From positions 361,333 to 425,332 of the forward strand of contig JXTB01000315.1 in NCBI GenBank assembly GCA_002914805.1: DNA of 64,000 nt. Direction: 5' to 3'. Source of the stretch: Parasponia andersonii. Its lineage: Eukaryota > Streptophyta > Magnoliopsida > Rosales > Cannabaceae. This document shows, in pieces, positions 32,750 to 42,753 of this stretch. The stretch's first letter is position 1. Each line of letters opens with the position of its first letter. The notes beneath the pieces were generated by a model. It searched no databases. It was not told where the DNA came from and was given only the letters and a program-made list of their open reading frames with translations. A program made the translations under genes and the position numbers.

Positions 32750-33184
32750 ATGAAAGCTTATGCAATAGCGCTCGTAGCCTGTGGCTCTGTGATTGCCGCT
32801 GTCATAATTTTGGTTTGCCTATGTAGCAGAGGAAACAATAAGAAGAAGCAGACAAGAACTCCGAATCCAATCAGGATGCAGAGCTTAAGTGGAACCACTC
32901 CCTCAGCTCAACGGCCTTATCCGGCAGGACCTGACATTGAAAGAGGGGAAGGAACTATGAAAAGCAGTGGAACAAAGGATGGCGGGATGGTTATTCTGGC
33001 TGGAGCTGGTGCTACTCTGGTTACCACGGCTGCAGTTGCCAGCATAAGTAGTGGTTGCGGTGGTGGTGGTGGTGGTGGTGGTGGTGGTGGTGGTGGTGAC
33101 GGCGATGCTGGTGGCAGCGGTGATGGTGGTGGTGGGTGTGGAGGCTGCGGAGGTTGTGGAGGCTGTGGAGGCTGTGGAGGTTAA
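32750..33184 (+). CDS. small Gly/Cys-rich protein with two hydrophobic segments (intact family member)
   Basis: 144 aa, intronless. Residues 3-25 (AYAIALVACGSVIAAVIILV + CLC) form an N-terminal membrane anchor or signal-anchor, followed by a basic run (NNKKKQ), a linker with PNPIRMQSLSGTTPSAQRP, a second hydrophobic stretch at about 79-98 (GMVILAGAGATLVTTAAVAS) and a tail (about 102-144) of poly-Gly with Asp, ending in repeated GGC triplets. Function unknown; I do not recognise a named family. The Cys-rich C-terminus could bind metal or form disulphides; inference only. ATG chosen because a TATA box lies about 60 bp upstream and paralogues align from it. The GGT/GGC runs (33058-33099, 33130-33180) are microsatellite-like and prone to length change. 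Confidence 0.72.
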   Translation: MKAYAIALVACGSVIAAVIILVCLCSRGNNKKKQTRTPNPIRMQSLSGTTPSAQRPYPAGPDIERGEGTMKSSGTKDGGMVILAGAGATLVTTAAVASISSGCGGGGGGGGGGGGGDGDAGGSGDGGGGCGGCGGCGGCGGCGG

Positions 33185-33614
33185 TTTAAGTTTCTGTAGT
33201 TTGTTTCTTAACGCTGAATGAGGGTGCGAAACAGCACTGGTATGAGAGAGCAATATTTACCTATTTCATGTATTTAAACATGGTTTATCGTATACCTGGA
33301 ATTCTCATTTCTGTAAAGAAAACAAAATTGTCATTTTTACTTTAATCAGTGAATATAATGTAATTATCACCAGATACCTTTTGTAATTTGTATAATGGTA
33401 TGCTGTATGTTGACTTCACTATCTTGTCTACGAAACTCTGTTTTCTTTTCCCAACCTTATACGCTAGTGTAATACTTGTCTCTCCACGAACTTAATTTTG
33501 GTCAATTATAAGGTCTTTCAATGTTAATTCCAAGAATTGGCTCCATCAGAATTGGTGGACATTTTTTGGAGCAAAAAGACGTAGTGGAGTATGTTGTCAC
33601 TTTTTCGATGCCAT
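33185..33614 (+). other. 3' flank of the intact Gly/Cys-rich gene
   Basis: Starts like the other units (ttaatttaagtttctg, gctgaatgagggtg, tttactttaatcagtgaatata) and ends with attaattccaagaattgg and tatgttgtcactttttcgat. Candidate polyadenylation signals are not distinctive. No other gene. Confidence 0.55.
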
Positions 33615-33629
33615 AAGAATAATTATACA
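33615..33629 (+). repeat. left target-site duplication of LINE
   Basis: aagaataattataca, identical to 34933-34947. Confidence 0.93.
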
Positions 33630-34932
33630 TGGATTCTCCCAAGCTTCACACCTTCTGCCCAATTATGTCTCCATCACTTCCTCTAGACAATACTGATGAC
33701 CTTCTCCTCGAGAATGGCAGCAATTGGAATAAAAATCTGATCAGGTACTTTTCTTTAAGATGGATTCGGAGTTAATTTGTAATATCCATTTGGGAGATGG
33801 GTCTTTGGAGGACTGCTTCATGTGGCACAATGATAAAAGAGGGGCATATTTCGTTAAAAGTGGTTACAAGATGGATCAAGCCCTAAAAAATAGACTCAAC
33901 CCCTCATCCTGGTCCACTTTCTCTAACTAGTGGAGATGTCTATGGCGCATGAAGATCTCTAATAAAGTAAGAATTTTCTTGTGGAAAACATGTTGGGATT
34001 TTATCCCTACTCATGCCAACTTGGCAAAACGCCACGTTCTTATTGACGGCCTTTGCCCATGGTGTAACTCGAACTCGGAATCCACATCGCATGCTCTCCT
34101 ACCCTGTCCAGTAGCTAGTAGTTTATGGAGATTGTTCCCAATTTTTGAGGTGATAGATCAACTATCCAACTACTCTTTCTTGGAAATCATCACCTCTTTG
34201 TTTATGAAACTAAACCGAAAGTGATTGAGTGTTTTGCTTGGCATGCGTGGACCCTTCAGTTTCATAGAAATTTGTGGGTGCATGAACAAAAAGAGGTCCA
34301 TGTTACTTGGATCGCCCTTTAAGGCCAAACAAAACAAAGAGTGTATCAATCATCTCTACTTGTTTCAAAATCGTTGCAGCCTTCCTGTTAAAATAACTGA
34401 AAGGCTCTTTCTGAATCTATATATAAATTAAATATCGACGCAGCAATATGAGAAGCCGAACATTATATTGGTCTAGACGGCATCGTAAAAAATCATTTAG
34501 GACTGATTATGGCCACGGTTGTCTCTAATAAAACATTAGCTTACTCTGTTGAAATTGTTGAGGCCTTAGCTTTGCAGCATGGTATTGCCTTTGCCAAAAT
34601 TGCAGGTTTGTACCCTTGTTAATAGAATCAGATGCCCTCAATGTGGTCAACCTCGTGAACAACCCAATTGTTCCCTTGTTAGAGATTGGTGTAATCATAA
34701 AAGACATCCAAAATCTTCTCCTTTCTTTTCCCGGCTGTATTGTTAGCTTTATTCCCAGGAATCGTAATAATGTAGCCCATTGTTTGGCCAAATGGTCTGT
34801 GGCCAACGAGAGTGAATTTGTCTGGCTTGAAGACCCCCTGAATGGCTTTTGAGCTTTGTACTGCATGATGTTTCTTTGCCTGTTTATTAATGCATCTTCC
34901 CTTCACTGGGTTTCTTTCAAAAAAAAAATAAA
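33630..34932 (+). mobile_element. 5'-truncated LINE (L1-type non-LTR retrotransposon)
   Basis: Contains the last part of a plant L1-type ORF2 in broken frames: CFMWHNDKRGAYFVKSGYK (about 33820-33880), the zinc-binding RT domain VRIFLWKTCWDFIPTHANLA, then KRHVLIDGLCPWCNSNSEST and HALLPC (33949-34120), and an RNase H-like C-terminal domain LIESDALNVVNLVNN ... FIPRNRNNVAHCLAKW (about 34530-34850). It ends in an A-rich tail (34919-34932). A perfect 15-bp target duplication borders it, so both ends are exact. The reverse transcriptase and ORF1 are missing through 5' truncation. Frames are broken by stops after 34224 and around 34430. Confidence 0.93.
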
Positions 34933-34947
34933 AAGAATAATTATACA
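34933..34947 (+). repeat. right target-site duplication of LINE
   Basis: aagaataattataca, immediately after the A-rich tail; exact match to 33615-33629. Confidence 0.93.
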
Positions 34948-36500
34948 ATGCCAAAGCATCCTTAAGGGCAGATATCCAATTCTTATACCTATTATGTAAT
35001 CCAAAACTCCAAGTCCTCAAGTTTTCACGATTAATGCATGCCAAATCAGTACGCTGATTCCTCTGTATACGAAACTAAAACTTCTACACCAGTATCTCAT
35101 TCAGTTAAAAAATTAAAAATTAAAAATTAAAAAATAAAAATTAAGGAAAAAAAAAACGAAAAGAATTCCTACAAAGCTGTTAAGAGCCGGTATCAGAGTC
35201 TAAAACAGGATGAGATATTGTTTATATTAAGAGGTGAAGCACATAGACCTTTCATCAGGGGCATTGATAGTTAGCTTTCCCTTCAACTCCGAAGCAAAGG
35301 AGAAAACCAGCTGAAACAGAAAAGTCAAACTCGAGAGAGAGAGAGAGAGAGTAAAAGTCAACGCACCATGATTAACTTCCAAGCATCAATTTTCATGCCC
35401 TTAGACCGGGTTGTGTTTTAAAAATTAAAAGCAAGACCCTACAACTAACTATAGAAATAGAATTGGTCACAATGACTGGAAAATGTTTTGAGATTAATGA
35501 AAATCTTTCTGGTTTTGCTACCAAGTCTCCCATTGGAGACTATAAAATGTGAGCTTCCCCTCCTCATTCGACATACCAAAAAAAAAAAAACAGAAGTCTT
35601 CTTCTCTTTGCCATTCTCTCTCAAATGTTCTTGAGTTCCTCAGTTTTTCTAGCTAGAGTTCTTTGAGTGTCTAAAAATTTTGTAGCTAGATTTCTAGTGT
35701 GTTTTAGTTCAAAGCTATCCAGTTCGTAGAGTGGAGGTGTTGGTGTTTCACCTGCTGCTCTTCGTCGTTGTATCCTGGAAGACTGACGCTTGTAAAATCC
35801 TCAAGCATTCTGGTGGAGGGAGCGAATCAGTTTTAAAGACTCTGTATGGAACACAGGCCTCGACGATTAACAATCTTTTGTTTTTACAGGAATACTTATT
35901 TGGAAGTGCTGCCGAAATTCTGCTCAAAATTAGAGCATAATATTTTGATAACATTATTTATTGAAAAGTTTATTATAAACGTTTTTAACCTTATATATTG
36001 TATGTTACAATTCGTTTGACAACTGTCACATAAATGAGGTGGAAGTTGCAGAAGAAAAGTTTTTGTCATTTGCTAATGGCAAGCTTTAGTGAAAACGGAT
36101 GAAGCAGCAGCAACTGGTAGGATAAACTTAAGTGTTTACTCGACCTTGAAAGTTTTGCTACTAGAGTATCTCTTCTTCCATTTATCCTTCTCAAGAAAAT
36201 TTTCTGAAAGGCCTTACCTTGAACACCTGTTAGGAATTGGAACTCTTATTTTAAAAAATAAAATAAATAAATAAATAAACGGCGACAAATTGGCCAAGCA
36301 AGAATTTTGAAGTTAAACAAACTTTTTACCTCTCATGGATTGACTGCTTCAGACGAGAAGGTTGATTGCTTAGTAAGTAACAGGAAGAGCAATTGGAACG
36401 TAAAAGGTCCCCACTTTGGACAGTTCAAGTTAACAATAAATATCTGCGCTACATTTATGCACAAGCTCTGAAAAGCATCTACCAGCCTTTCGTCAAAACT
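34948..36500. other. unassigned region with LTR-like or leader-like features
   Basis: 35189-35200 reads cggtatcagagt, like a tRNA-iMet primer-binding site, without a recognisable LTR beside it. A (GA)n microsatellite lies at 35331-35351. A TATA-like string, gactataaaatg, is at 35539-35550 and is followed by a CT-rich leader (35595-35640). The frame 35731-35940 (69 codons) has no recognisable product. The tetranucleotide run aaataaataaataaataaac lies at 36260-36280. This could be a fragment of a copia-like element or a non-coding transcript; neither is established. Confidence 0.35.
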
Positions 36501-36501
36501 A

Positions 36502-36807
36502 GTGGCAACATATCCAGAACGTGAACGGGTTTATACGTGCCATCTGACATTGGAGCGAAAGAGACTTCAGCGAACAGATAGGACAGTTCCTCTGAAAACT
36601 TGCAAGTTGTCAGGATATATGAGTTATGGCCTCAAGATGAAGCCTGATAAGAAAGCACACGTCTATTATGGCGCAAAATTTCTCTCTATTAACCATATAA
36701 CAGGGCCTTCATTATATCCTCCCTTCCTAAAATCGAATCAGAAAAATAAGGGAAAAACCTTGATAACTTCTGCTTCCTACCGAACAAAGCCCCGGGAGCA
36801 TCAATGA
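36502..36807 (+). CDS. unidentified 101-codon ORF
   Basis: Basic protein beginning MATYPERERVYTCHLTLERK and ending TSASYRTKPREHQ; no signal peptide, membrane segment or motif that I recognise. Base composition is more balanced than the AT-rich surroundings, which is the only argument for coding. No promoter or splice context is convincing and it ends just before a (TA)n tract. It may be a chance frame in the same unassigned unit that starts near 35200. Confidence 0.2.
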   Translation: MATYPERERVYTCHLTLERKRLQRTDRTVPLKTCKLSGYMSYGLKMKPDKKAHVYYGAKFLSINHITGPSLYPPFLKSNQKNKGKTLITSASYRTKPREHQ

Positions 36808-36837
36808 TCAAGTGTCCAGTAACTAAGATACCGGAAA

Positions 36838-36881
<44 letters not shown>

Positions 36882-36882
<1 letters not shown>

Positions 36883-37097
36883 GTTGCCAATCTAATAGGT
36901 ATTTTTTTATTTTACTTATGGGTAGGTATTTTTTTTTAGCCGTTGGATCACCTGATGATCCAATGACTATAATGAAGTATATAAAAAGACGTGCATCATT
37001 AATATTCTTTTTTTCTTATTTTTTACAATAAAAAATTATGCATGCAAAATTTTCATTGGTCAAATTGATACCTATGGATAGGTAAAAAAAAAAAATA
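36882..37097 (-). mobile_element. MITE copy I, reverse, right end incomplete
   Basis: Follows a (TA)n run (36841-36877). Starts GGTTGCCAATCTAATAGGTA, has a shortened hairpin (TTGGATCACCTGATGATCCAA at 36943-36963) and the interior cgtgcatcattaatattc...aaattttcattggtcaaattgatacctatgg. The right terminal repeat stops at the oligo-A and runs into ATACATATATATATG repeats. Confidence 0.82.
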
Positions 37098-37141
37098 CAT
37101 ATATATATGTATAAAAAAAAAATACATATATATATATGTAT

Positions 37142-37216
37142 GGGCCAGTAGTATTATTTTTTGTTTTTTTTTTTTTTACGTATCTATATGTCTTCTTTTT
37201 TTTTACCTATATATAT
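37142..37216 (+). mobile_element. MITE end fragment
   Basis: gggccagtagtattattttttg...acgtatctatatgtcttc then an oligo-T run and acctat resembles a decayed terminal repeat of the same family, again in TA-rich sequence. Confidence 0.4.
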
Positions 37217-37313
37217 ATATATACACCAAGAAAGAAACCTGACCATAAGCCGTAAAAATCTTCTACTCTAGTTAAACACAGATCGGGCTTAAGAAGAAAC
37301 CGGCCCTTAACCA

Positions 37314-39539
37314 TCAAAGTGCAGTTTGTCTCGTGTCCATCATTATCATCGAGAGTACAACTTTAATCTTCTTTATCTCCGCATGAGATTGATCTCCTGC
37401 AAGGAACAAATGAACCCTGTCCTTCACGATGATCCAGCTACAACCTGGACTCTTTCTTATCCCCTTCAATTTCTTGGTCATCCTTAGTTGGTCACTATCT
37501 TTCTTTTTACCTGAAAAAGACCGTAAGTTAGACAAGACCACATAAGGAGTTGCATTATCCGGCTCTAATTTAATAAGTTGTTGAGCTGCAAGCTCTGCAA
37601 GATCAAGACGTAAATGCATCCTGCTTGCTCCCAAAAGGGCTCCCCAAACTCCGGGATTAGGCTCAAAGGGCATTGATTGGATCAATTCCATTGCTTCATC
37701 TAGTAACCCAGCTCGACCAAGGAGATCAACCATGCAAGCATAATGATCAGGCCCTGCTTCAATATTGTACAAAGACACCATCGTTTTAAAATATTTCCAT
37801 CCTTCTTCTATGAACCCGACATGGACACAAGCTGAAAGAACACCCAGAAAGGTAATTTGGTTTGGTTTGCATCCTTCATTCTGCATTTTTCTAAATAAAC
37901 TTAGTGCTTCATTGGCAAGACCATTTTGAGCAAACCCAGTTATCATTGAGTTAAAAGAAACAGCATTCGGTGAATCAATATTTATGAAAACCTGCCAAGC
38001 ATCAGCCAAATTTCCACATTTTGAATACATTGAGACTAGAGAATTTTGGATGGACAAATCAAACTCCATATCCATCTTTATTGCTAGAGCATGGATCTGC
38101 AATCCTTGGTTTAGAGTTGCCAAACCAGCTGAAGCGCTGAGCATGCTGCTCAAAGTAATTGGGTTAAGCCTGATTGCCGTTCCAAGCATCTCAGTAAACC
38201 AACGAAAAGCTTCTTCATATTCCTCATTATTAACAAACCCTGAAATTATAGCAGTCCAAGAAACAGAGTCTTTTTGGGGCATCATCCCAAACAATTGGAC
38301 AGCTTTCTCAGTCAACCCTTTGCTGAAAAATCCTGAAATCATGGTGGTCCAAGAAACTACATCCTTCTGAGGCATCCTATCAAAAACTTCAAAAGCTGCT
38401 TCCATTTCAGCACACTGAACATAACCAGAAATCAAGGAATTCCACGAGACTAGATCTCTCTTGCTCATCGTACGAAACATCTTAGTAGCTGCATTTATAC
38501 AACCGAATCTGCAATACATGATAATGATAGAATTTCCTAAGAAGACTTCAAACTCCAGTCCCATACGTGCAACCAACCCATGCACCTGGATTCCTTCTTT
38601 ATCTTTTGAAAAGCTGCCACAACCTGCAAACATTACAGTCAAGGTAACTGGATTGACCTCAACTCCATCCCTCCTCATTCTCAAAAACAATTTATACCCC
38701 TCTTCGAAATTCCCATCCTTAATATACCCATCAATCATTGTTGTCCAAGTAACCACATTTCTATCAGGCATCTTATCAAATAAATATCTAGCATCATCAA
38801 CTCTTCCTGCTTTGCAACACCCATCAACCATAGAGCTCCACGAAACCACGTCTCTAACCAACATACCATCAAAAATAGGAAACGCCTCTTTCAAACTTCC
38901 CAGCTTCAAATACCCACTTATCAGCGCATTCGAACAAACAGGGTCCCTCAACTCAACCGGGGTCTCAAAGTACAACTTCTCCGCCTTGTCAAACATTCCG
39001 GCCTGCACAAAACTAGTAACCATAGCAGCATATGAGACTGTATTCCGCTCAGACATCCCAGAAAACAACTCAAAGGCTTCATCTATCATACACTTGTTCC
39101 GAAAATAAGCAGTTATCATAGCATTATATGAGGAGGTGTTTCGTTCAGGCATTTCATCAAACATCTTGCGTGCATTACCAATATCCCCATTTTGGGCATA
39201 CGCTGTAAGCATGGCCGTCCAGGAAATGGTATTTCTATTAGGCATGCGGAAGAAAACCGACTCAGCTCCTCTGATATCTCCGTTTTTTCCATGTTTGGTG
39301 ATCTGGGAATTGAAGAAGACAATAGATTTATTGGTTCCGTTGGTTTTCACCGCGTCCAAAAGGGTTTCTGATAAAGTCCCAGTAGTAGTATATGAATGGA
39401 CTTTTCTACAATTTGAACAGTACTTCAAGTGGCAGAGGCGGTTGTACAAAACTCTAGCTCTTCTTGTGGGTTTCAATGGCATATTGTTCGAAATCCATAA
39501 CTGATATCGAAACGTAGAAACGTGAAATCTCATTCCCAA
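37314..39539 (-). CDS. pentatricopeptide repeat protein, PLS class with E-type end
   Basis: 741 aa, intronless and free of frameshifts. The N-terminal ~55 residues are Arg-rich and nearly free of acids, as in mitochondrial or plastid targeting peptides. From about residue 85 to 610 there are PPR units of alternating P, L and S type, with typical phrases VSWTTMISGFFSKG, VVTWTTMIDGYIKDG, SFNSMITGFAQNGLANEA and YACMVDLLGRAGLLDEA. The C-terminal part (PFEPNPGVWGALLGASRMH..., LSNLRSF, SPGCSWIIVKDRVHLFLAGD) is the E/E+ region; there is no DYW deaminase motif. Such proteins bind organellar RNA and usually act in C-to-U editing with a DYW partner. The layout recalls Arabidopsis At1g53600, but that match is from memory. 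The minus-strand ATG at 39537-39539 gives the longest frame; a second Met at residue 20 (MPLKPTRR) is also possible. Confidence 0.93.
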   Translation of the reverse strand: MGMRFHVSTFRYQLWISNNMPLKPTRRARVLYNRLCHLKYCSNCRKVHSYTTTGTLSETLLDAVKTNGTNKSIVFFNSQITKHGKNGDIRGAESVFFRMPNRNTISWTAMLTAYAQNGDIGNARKMFDEMPERNTSSYNAMITAYFRNKCMIDEAFELFSGMSERNTVSYAAMVTSFVQAGMFDKAEKLYFETPVELRDPVCSNALISGYLKLGSLKEAFPIFDGMLVRDVVSWSSMVDGCCKAGRVDDARYLFDKMPDRNVVTWTTMIDGYIKDGNFEEGYKLFLRMRRDGVEVNPVTLTVMFAGCGSFSKDKEGIQVHGLVARMGLEFEVFLGNSIIIMYCRFGCINAATKMFRTMSKRDLVSWNSLISGYVQCAEMEAAFEVFDRMPQKDVVSWTTMISGFFSKGLTEKAVQLFGMMPQKDSVSWTAIISGFVNNEEYEEAFRWFTEMLGTAIRLNPITLSSMLSASAGLATLNQGLQIHALAIKMDMEFDLSIQNSLVSMYSKCGNLADAWQVFINIDSPNAVSFNSMITGFAQNGLANEALSLFRKMQNEGCKPNQITFLGVLSACVHVGFIEEGWKYFKTMVSLYNIEAGPDHYACMVDLLGRAGLLDEAMELIQSMPFEPNPGVWGALLGASRMHLRLDLAELAAQQLIKLEPDNATPYVVLSNLRSFSGKKKDSDQLRMTKKLKGIRKSPGCSWIIVKDRVHLFLAGDQSHAEIKKIKVVLSMIMMDTRQTAL

Positions 39540-39764
39540 GAACCAAAAAAAAAAAAAAGAAAAAGCTTATCTACACGTTAATGGGATCACTCCTAGTCCT
39601 AGAAGAACAATCGCCATTGTTTCTTGAGTCCAACGACCGAGCTGAAAAGAACGGCTACAGCCTACAGGTTAATGGGTTGAGTTTATTGGACCTTTTCGAA
39701 ATTGCATTTGAAAGCATTTATTTTCTCTTTTTATAATTTAATTTTCGCGCTATAGGATACATCA

Positions 39765-40885
39765 CAAAGTAGCCAAATAACCGTGGATCATAAGCCGTTT
39801 TTTAAATATTATTAAAAGCTACCAAAACTTTAGAATTTACTTAAAAAATGATCGTTTTTAATTTTTAGTATATCAAAATTATTGATTTATTTTTTTGAAA
39901 CTGATTTATTTTTTTAAAACAATTTATTTATTTTATAAAAAATTGATGTACTTTATTTAGCATATCAAAATATATTAATTTATTTTTTAAAAATTAATTT
40001 CTATTTCAAAAATTGATTTACTTTATTAAAAAAATCAACTGAAAAACGGTTATTTATCAAAATAAAATTATAAATGATTATTTATTAAATAAGTGTAAAA
40101 AAATAGCTTTTTTTAAATTGATCTTTAAAAAAGTCTATTTCTTATAAATACTCTATATCACAACATACAGGCCTTTTAACATAAATCTCAAGCTCATAGT
40201 TTAAAAAATTGAAAAATACGAATGGGTTGAAATTTTGAAAAATCTGGGATATTAATAGAAAAATACCATAAATATTAAGAAAAATATCATTGCTTAAAAA
40301 TTAGTACTTTTACAGGCATTCGAGATATTAAAAAAAATATTATTCTTTAATAATATNTAGGTAATTTTAAAATGTATTGGAGATAACCAAGTGAGCTATT
40401 GGAGTAATAAAGAGTTGTTTGTGGTAACAACTAATTTGACTAAATATCTCAAGTACTATATTAATGATTGAAAAGTGATATTTGATAAATATTTTTAAAA
40501 ATGATATTTTTCGTAATAATTCCAAGATTCTTCAAAAAAAAACATGAAAGTCTGGGATTTTTTCAATTTTTTAAAAATTTGTCATAAAAAATAAAATTTC
40601 CTCTTTTTTTGAGTATTAATAAAAAAATATCCATATTTTATATCAAATCAAAAAATGAATGTTTTCACAACTATTTAATTAACAGACATTTTATAATTTT
40701 ATTTTAATAAATAGTTCTTTTTAGTTGATCTATTTTTAAAAAAATAAATAAATTTTATACAAAAGAAATATGAAAAAAAAAAACCATTTTTCAAATAAGT
40801 TTCAAAATTCAACTATTGTTTAATAATTTTTTTAAAAAAGAGCATTTTTCAAATAGTGATCCAGAATTCAGCCATTTAGGTTAAA
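39765..40885. mobile_element. AT-rich fold-back (long inverted repeat) element
   Basis: The left and right ~350 bp are imperfect inverted copies. For example, ggttatttatcaaaataaaattataaa (40038-40065) is mirrored by ttttataattttattttaataaatag (40689-40714), and ccaaataaccgtggatcataag at the left matches, inverted, ggatcactatttgaaaaatg from the right end. Interior (about 40190-40560) has no gene. Contains the single ambiguous base at 40357. Likely a MITE or fold-back element about 1.1 kb long. Confidence 0.6.
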
Positions 40886-40965
40886 AGCCCCCTTTTTATT
40901 CTGAGCATTATATAAAATTTGTACACAAAATTTAGACTGAAATATCACTCGATTGTTTTATCACA

Positions 40966-40967
<2 letters not shown>

Positions 40968-40997
<30 letters not shown>
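40968..40997. repeat. (TA)n microsatellite without a MITE
   Basis: About 29 bp of TA repeats, with no MITE end next to it. It is a useful comparison with the MITE-bearing tracts. Confidence 0.9.
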
Positions 40998-41000
<3 letters not shown>

Positions 41001-41461
41001 TGGCTCAATTGATTACGAAATTAGCCTCCTTATGTGTTTATTTGAAATAGAAAACATTTTTAATAGTTTCAAAATAAATAGAAATCTATTCTCTATTTTG
41101 AATTTTGGGTTTGCCCAATAATAGCTTTCTGTTAATTTAAAAATTGTTTGGAAATAGTCTATATTTCAAAAAACCGAATGATGAGGTATTTTCATGAATT
41201 AATGTTTTTCCTTAAGATTAGATATGTTAGGGTGAAATTGAAATATTACGTTACAATGTCAATTAATGAAGTGTAATTTACAAAACATGTATGGTTGAAT
41301 CTTTAAATCAAAATAAAAAAGTTGTAGATATATTTATGTACCCAAATATTAATTAGCAAACGTGTCAAAATATAATTAAGTGAACATAATAAAAAGCAAT
41401 AAATTTCATAAATATTTGTTTAAAATTCATAACCAACAACTCTGAACAATTTACACTAACA

Positions 41462-41850
41462 AAGACGACAAGAAACAAGGCCTATTGCCACAACAAATAT
41501 AAGCTATGATGTCATAGCATAGCAATAAGTTATTGAGACGACAGAGTCGTTGAAATAGATCTTGGCGGTAGCTTTGTCGCAATAGATTACCCTATAACAA
41601 CGAGCAGACGACTTTTTGCGTTGTTGCTATATAGTTCCTTGTTATAACAACACGCTTCGAATTGTTAAAAAAATAAGAAAGACAAAAAAGTTTCCAAAAT
41701 ATCTTGGCATTAGATTTTCTACCTTTTTAAAAAAAATTATTTAATTAAATTTCTGATATCGTTATTACGACGACAACATAAGGAATGTTGCCAATAGATT
41801 TTTGTTTTCTAAAATAAAATTTAATTAATTAATAATTTATAATTCATATC
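41462..41850. repeat. possible CACTA-type subterminal repeat cluster
   Basis: Clustered motifs gacgac, attgccacaac, ttgtcgcaatag, gttgttgctata and gacgacaacat recall the subterminal arrays of CACTA elements, such as the one at 62580-62896. No CACTA terminus or transposase is seen, so it may be a short internally deleted copy. Confidence 0.35.
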
Positions 41851-41976
41851 TGTTTTATGCTTTCTTCCAGAATTAATTAATTTGTAATTAATTTATTTAA
41901 ATTATAAATTAAATTAAACATAAATAATATAAATAATAATAATAAAGTTATAGTAACATGGATTAATATATGTTAC

Positions 41977-42753
41977 AGGGTGCTCTTTTGTAACTGAATT
42001 AGAGAGAAATTAATTAAACATAAAAATACTTAAATAGTGATAAAAAGATTAATGGAAAAAATGATATTAAAAATTGTAATGATATAATTTCACGTGTCAA
42101 AATATTATTGCGTCTTTAACAACTTAACCTGCAAGTAAATAGGTATAGGTGATTTCAATAACTATTATCACGTGTTAGATAGCTAATATTTTTAACACAC
42201 ATAATACTAGCCATATGGTCAAAAATAAATAAAAATGTAATTAGTTATTTTGACACAAGTGATTTCAATCATTTTATTAAAGATAAAAAAAATTAAATAA
42301 AAGTGTCGAATTTAACCTGAACAATTGCAAACAATGATTATATACGCTATAACTTAAAATCACAAGTTTGTAAGTATTTAAAGTGTAGAAAAGCACCACA
42401 TAGATATAAAGTAAGAGAAATTGGTCTAGTATTCCAAAATCTATGAAATTAGAAATGAGAATAATGATTAGATTAATCACAAAATTTAAATTTATAGTCA
42501 AATAAAATTAGTGAAATTTGAGTGAGAATTAATATAGTAAATGACCATATTAATATGATTTTAATAATAAGGAAAATGAGACCAATAATTGGTCTTAGAG
42601 TAAATAATTAAAAGAAAGTACGAGTTGGTAATTATCAACAAAGAAAAAGAAATGAAGTGATAATGACTTGGATGCGAAACGAGGATCTTGGTAACGATGG
42701 TAAGGACTATTGAACGAAGAGAATTATAAGGACTAATTTTTGGAGTTAACTGT
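41977..42753. repeat. duplicated segment X, copy 1
   Basis: From agggtgctcttttgtaactg to ggagttaactgt; matches 46449-47382 in order and orientation with indels. Shared phrases: aatttcacgtgtcaaaa, acaagtaaataggt, gtgatttcaata, tcacaaaatttaaatt, aggactattgaac. No ORF of note. It may be part of a larger repeat X-Y (41977-44145). Confidence 0.8.

Noticed and set aside
32903..33253. Minus-strand 116-codon ORF rich in Thr over the Gly/Cys tail
   Set aside because: It is the antisense of GGT/GGC repeats in the 144-aa gene; poly-Thr is a direct result of ACC codons.
38461..39108. Plus-strand 215-codon ORF
   Set aside because: Antisense shadow of the PPR gene; composition follows the repeat structure of the PPR coding strand.
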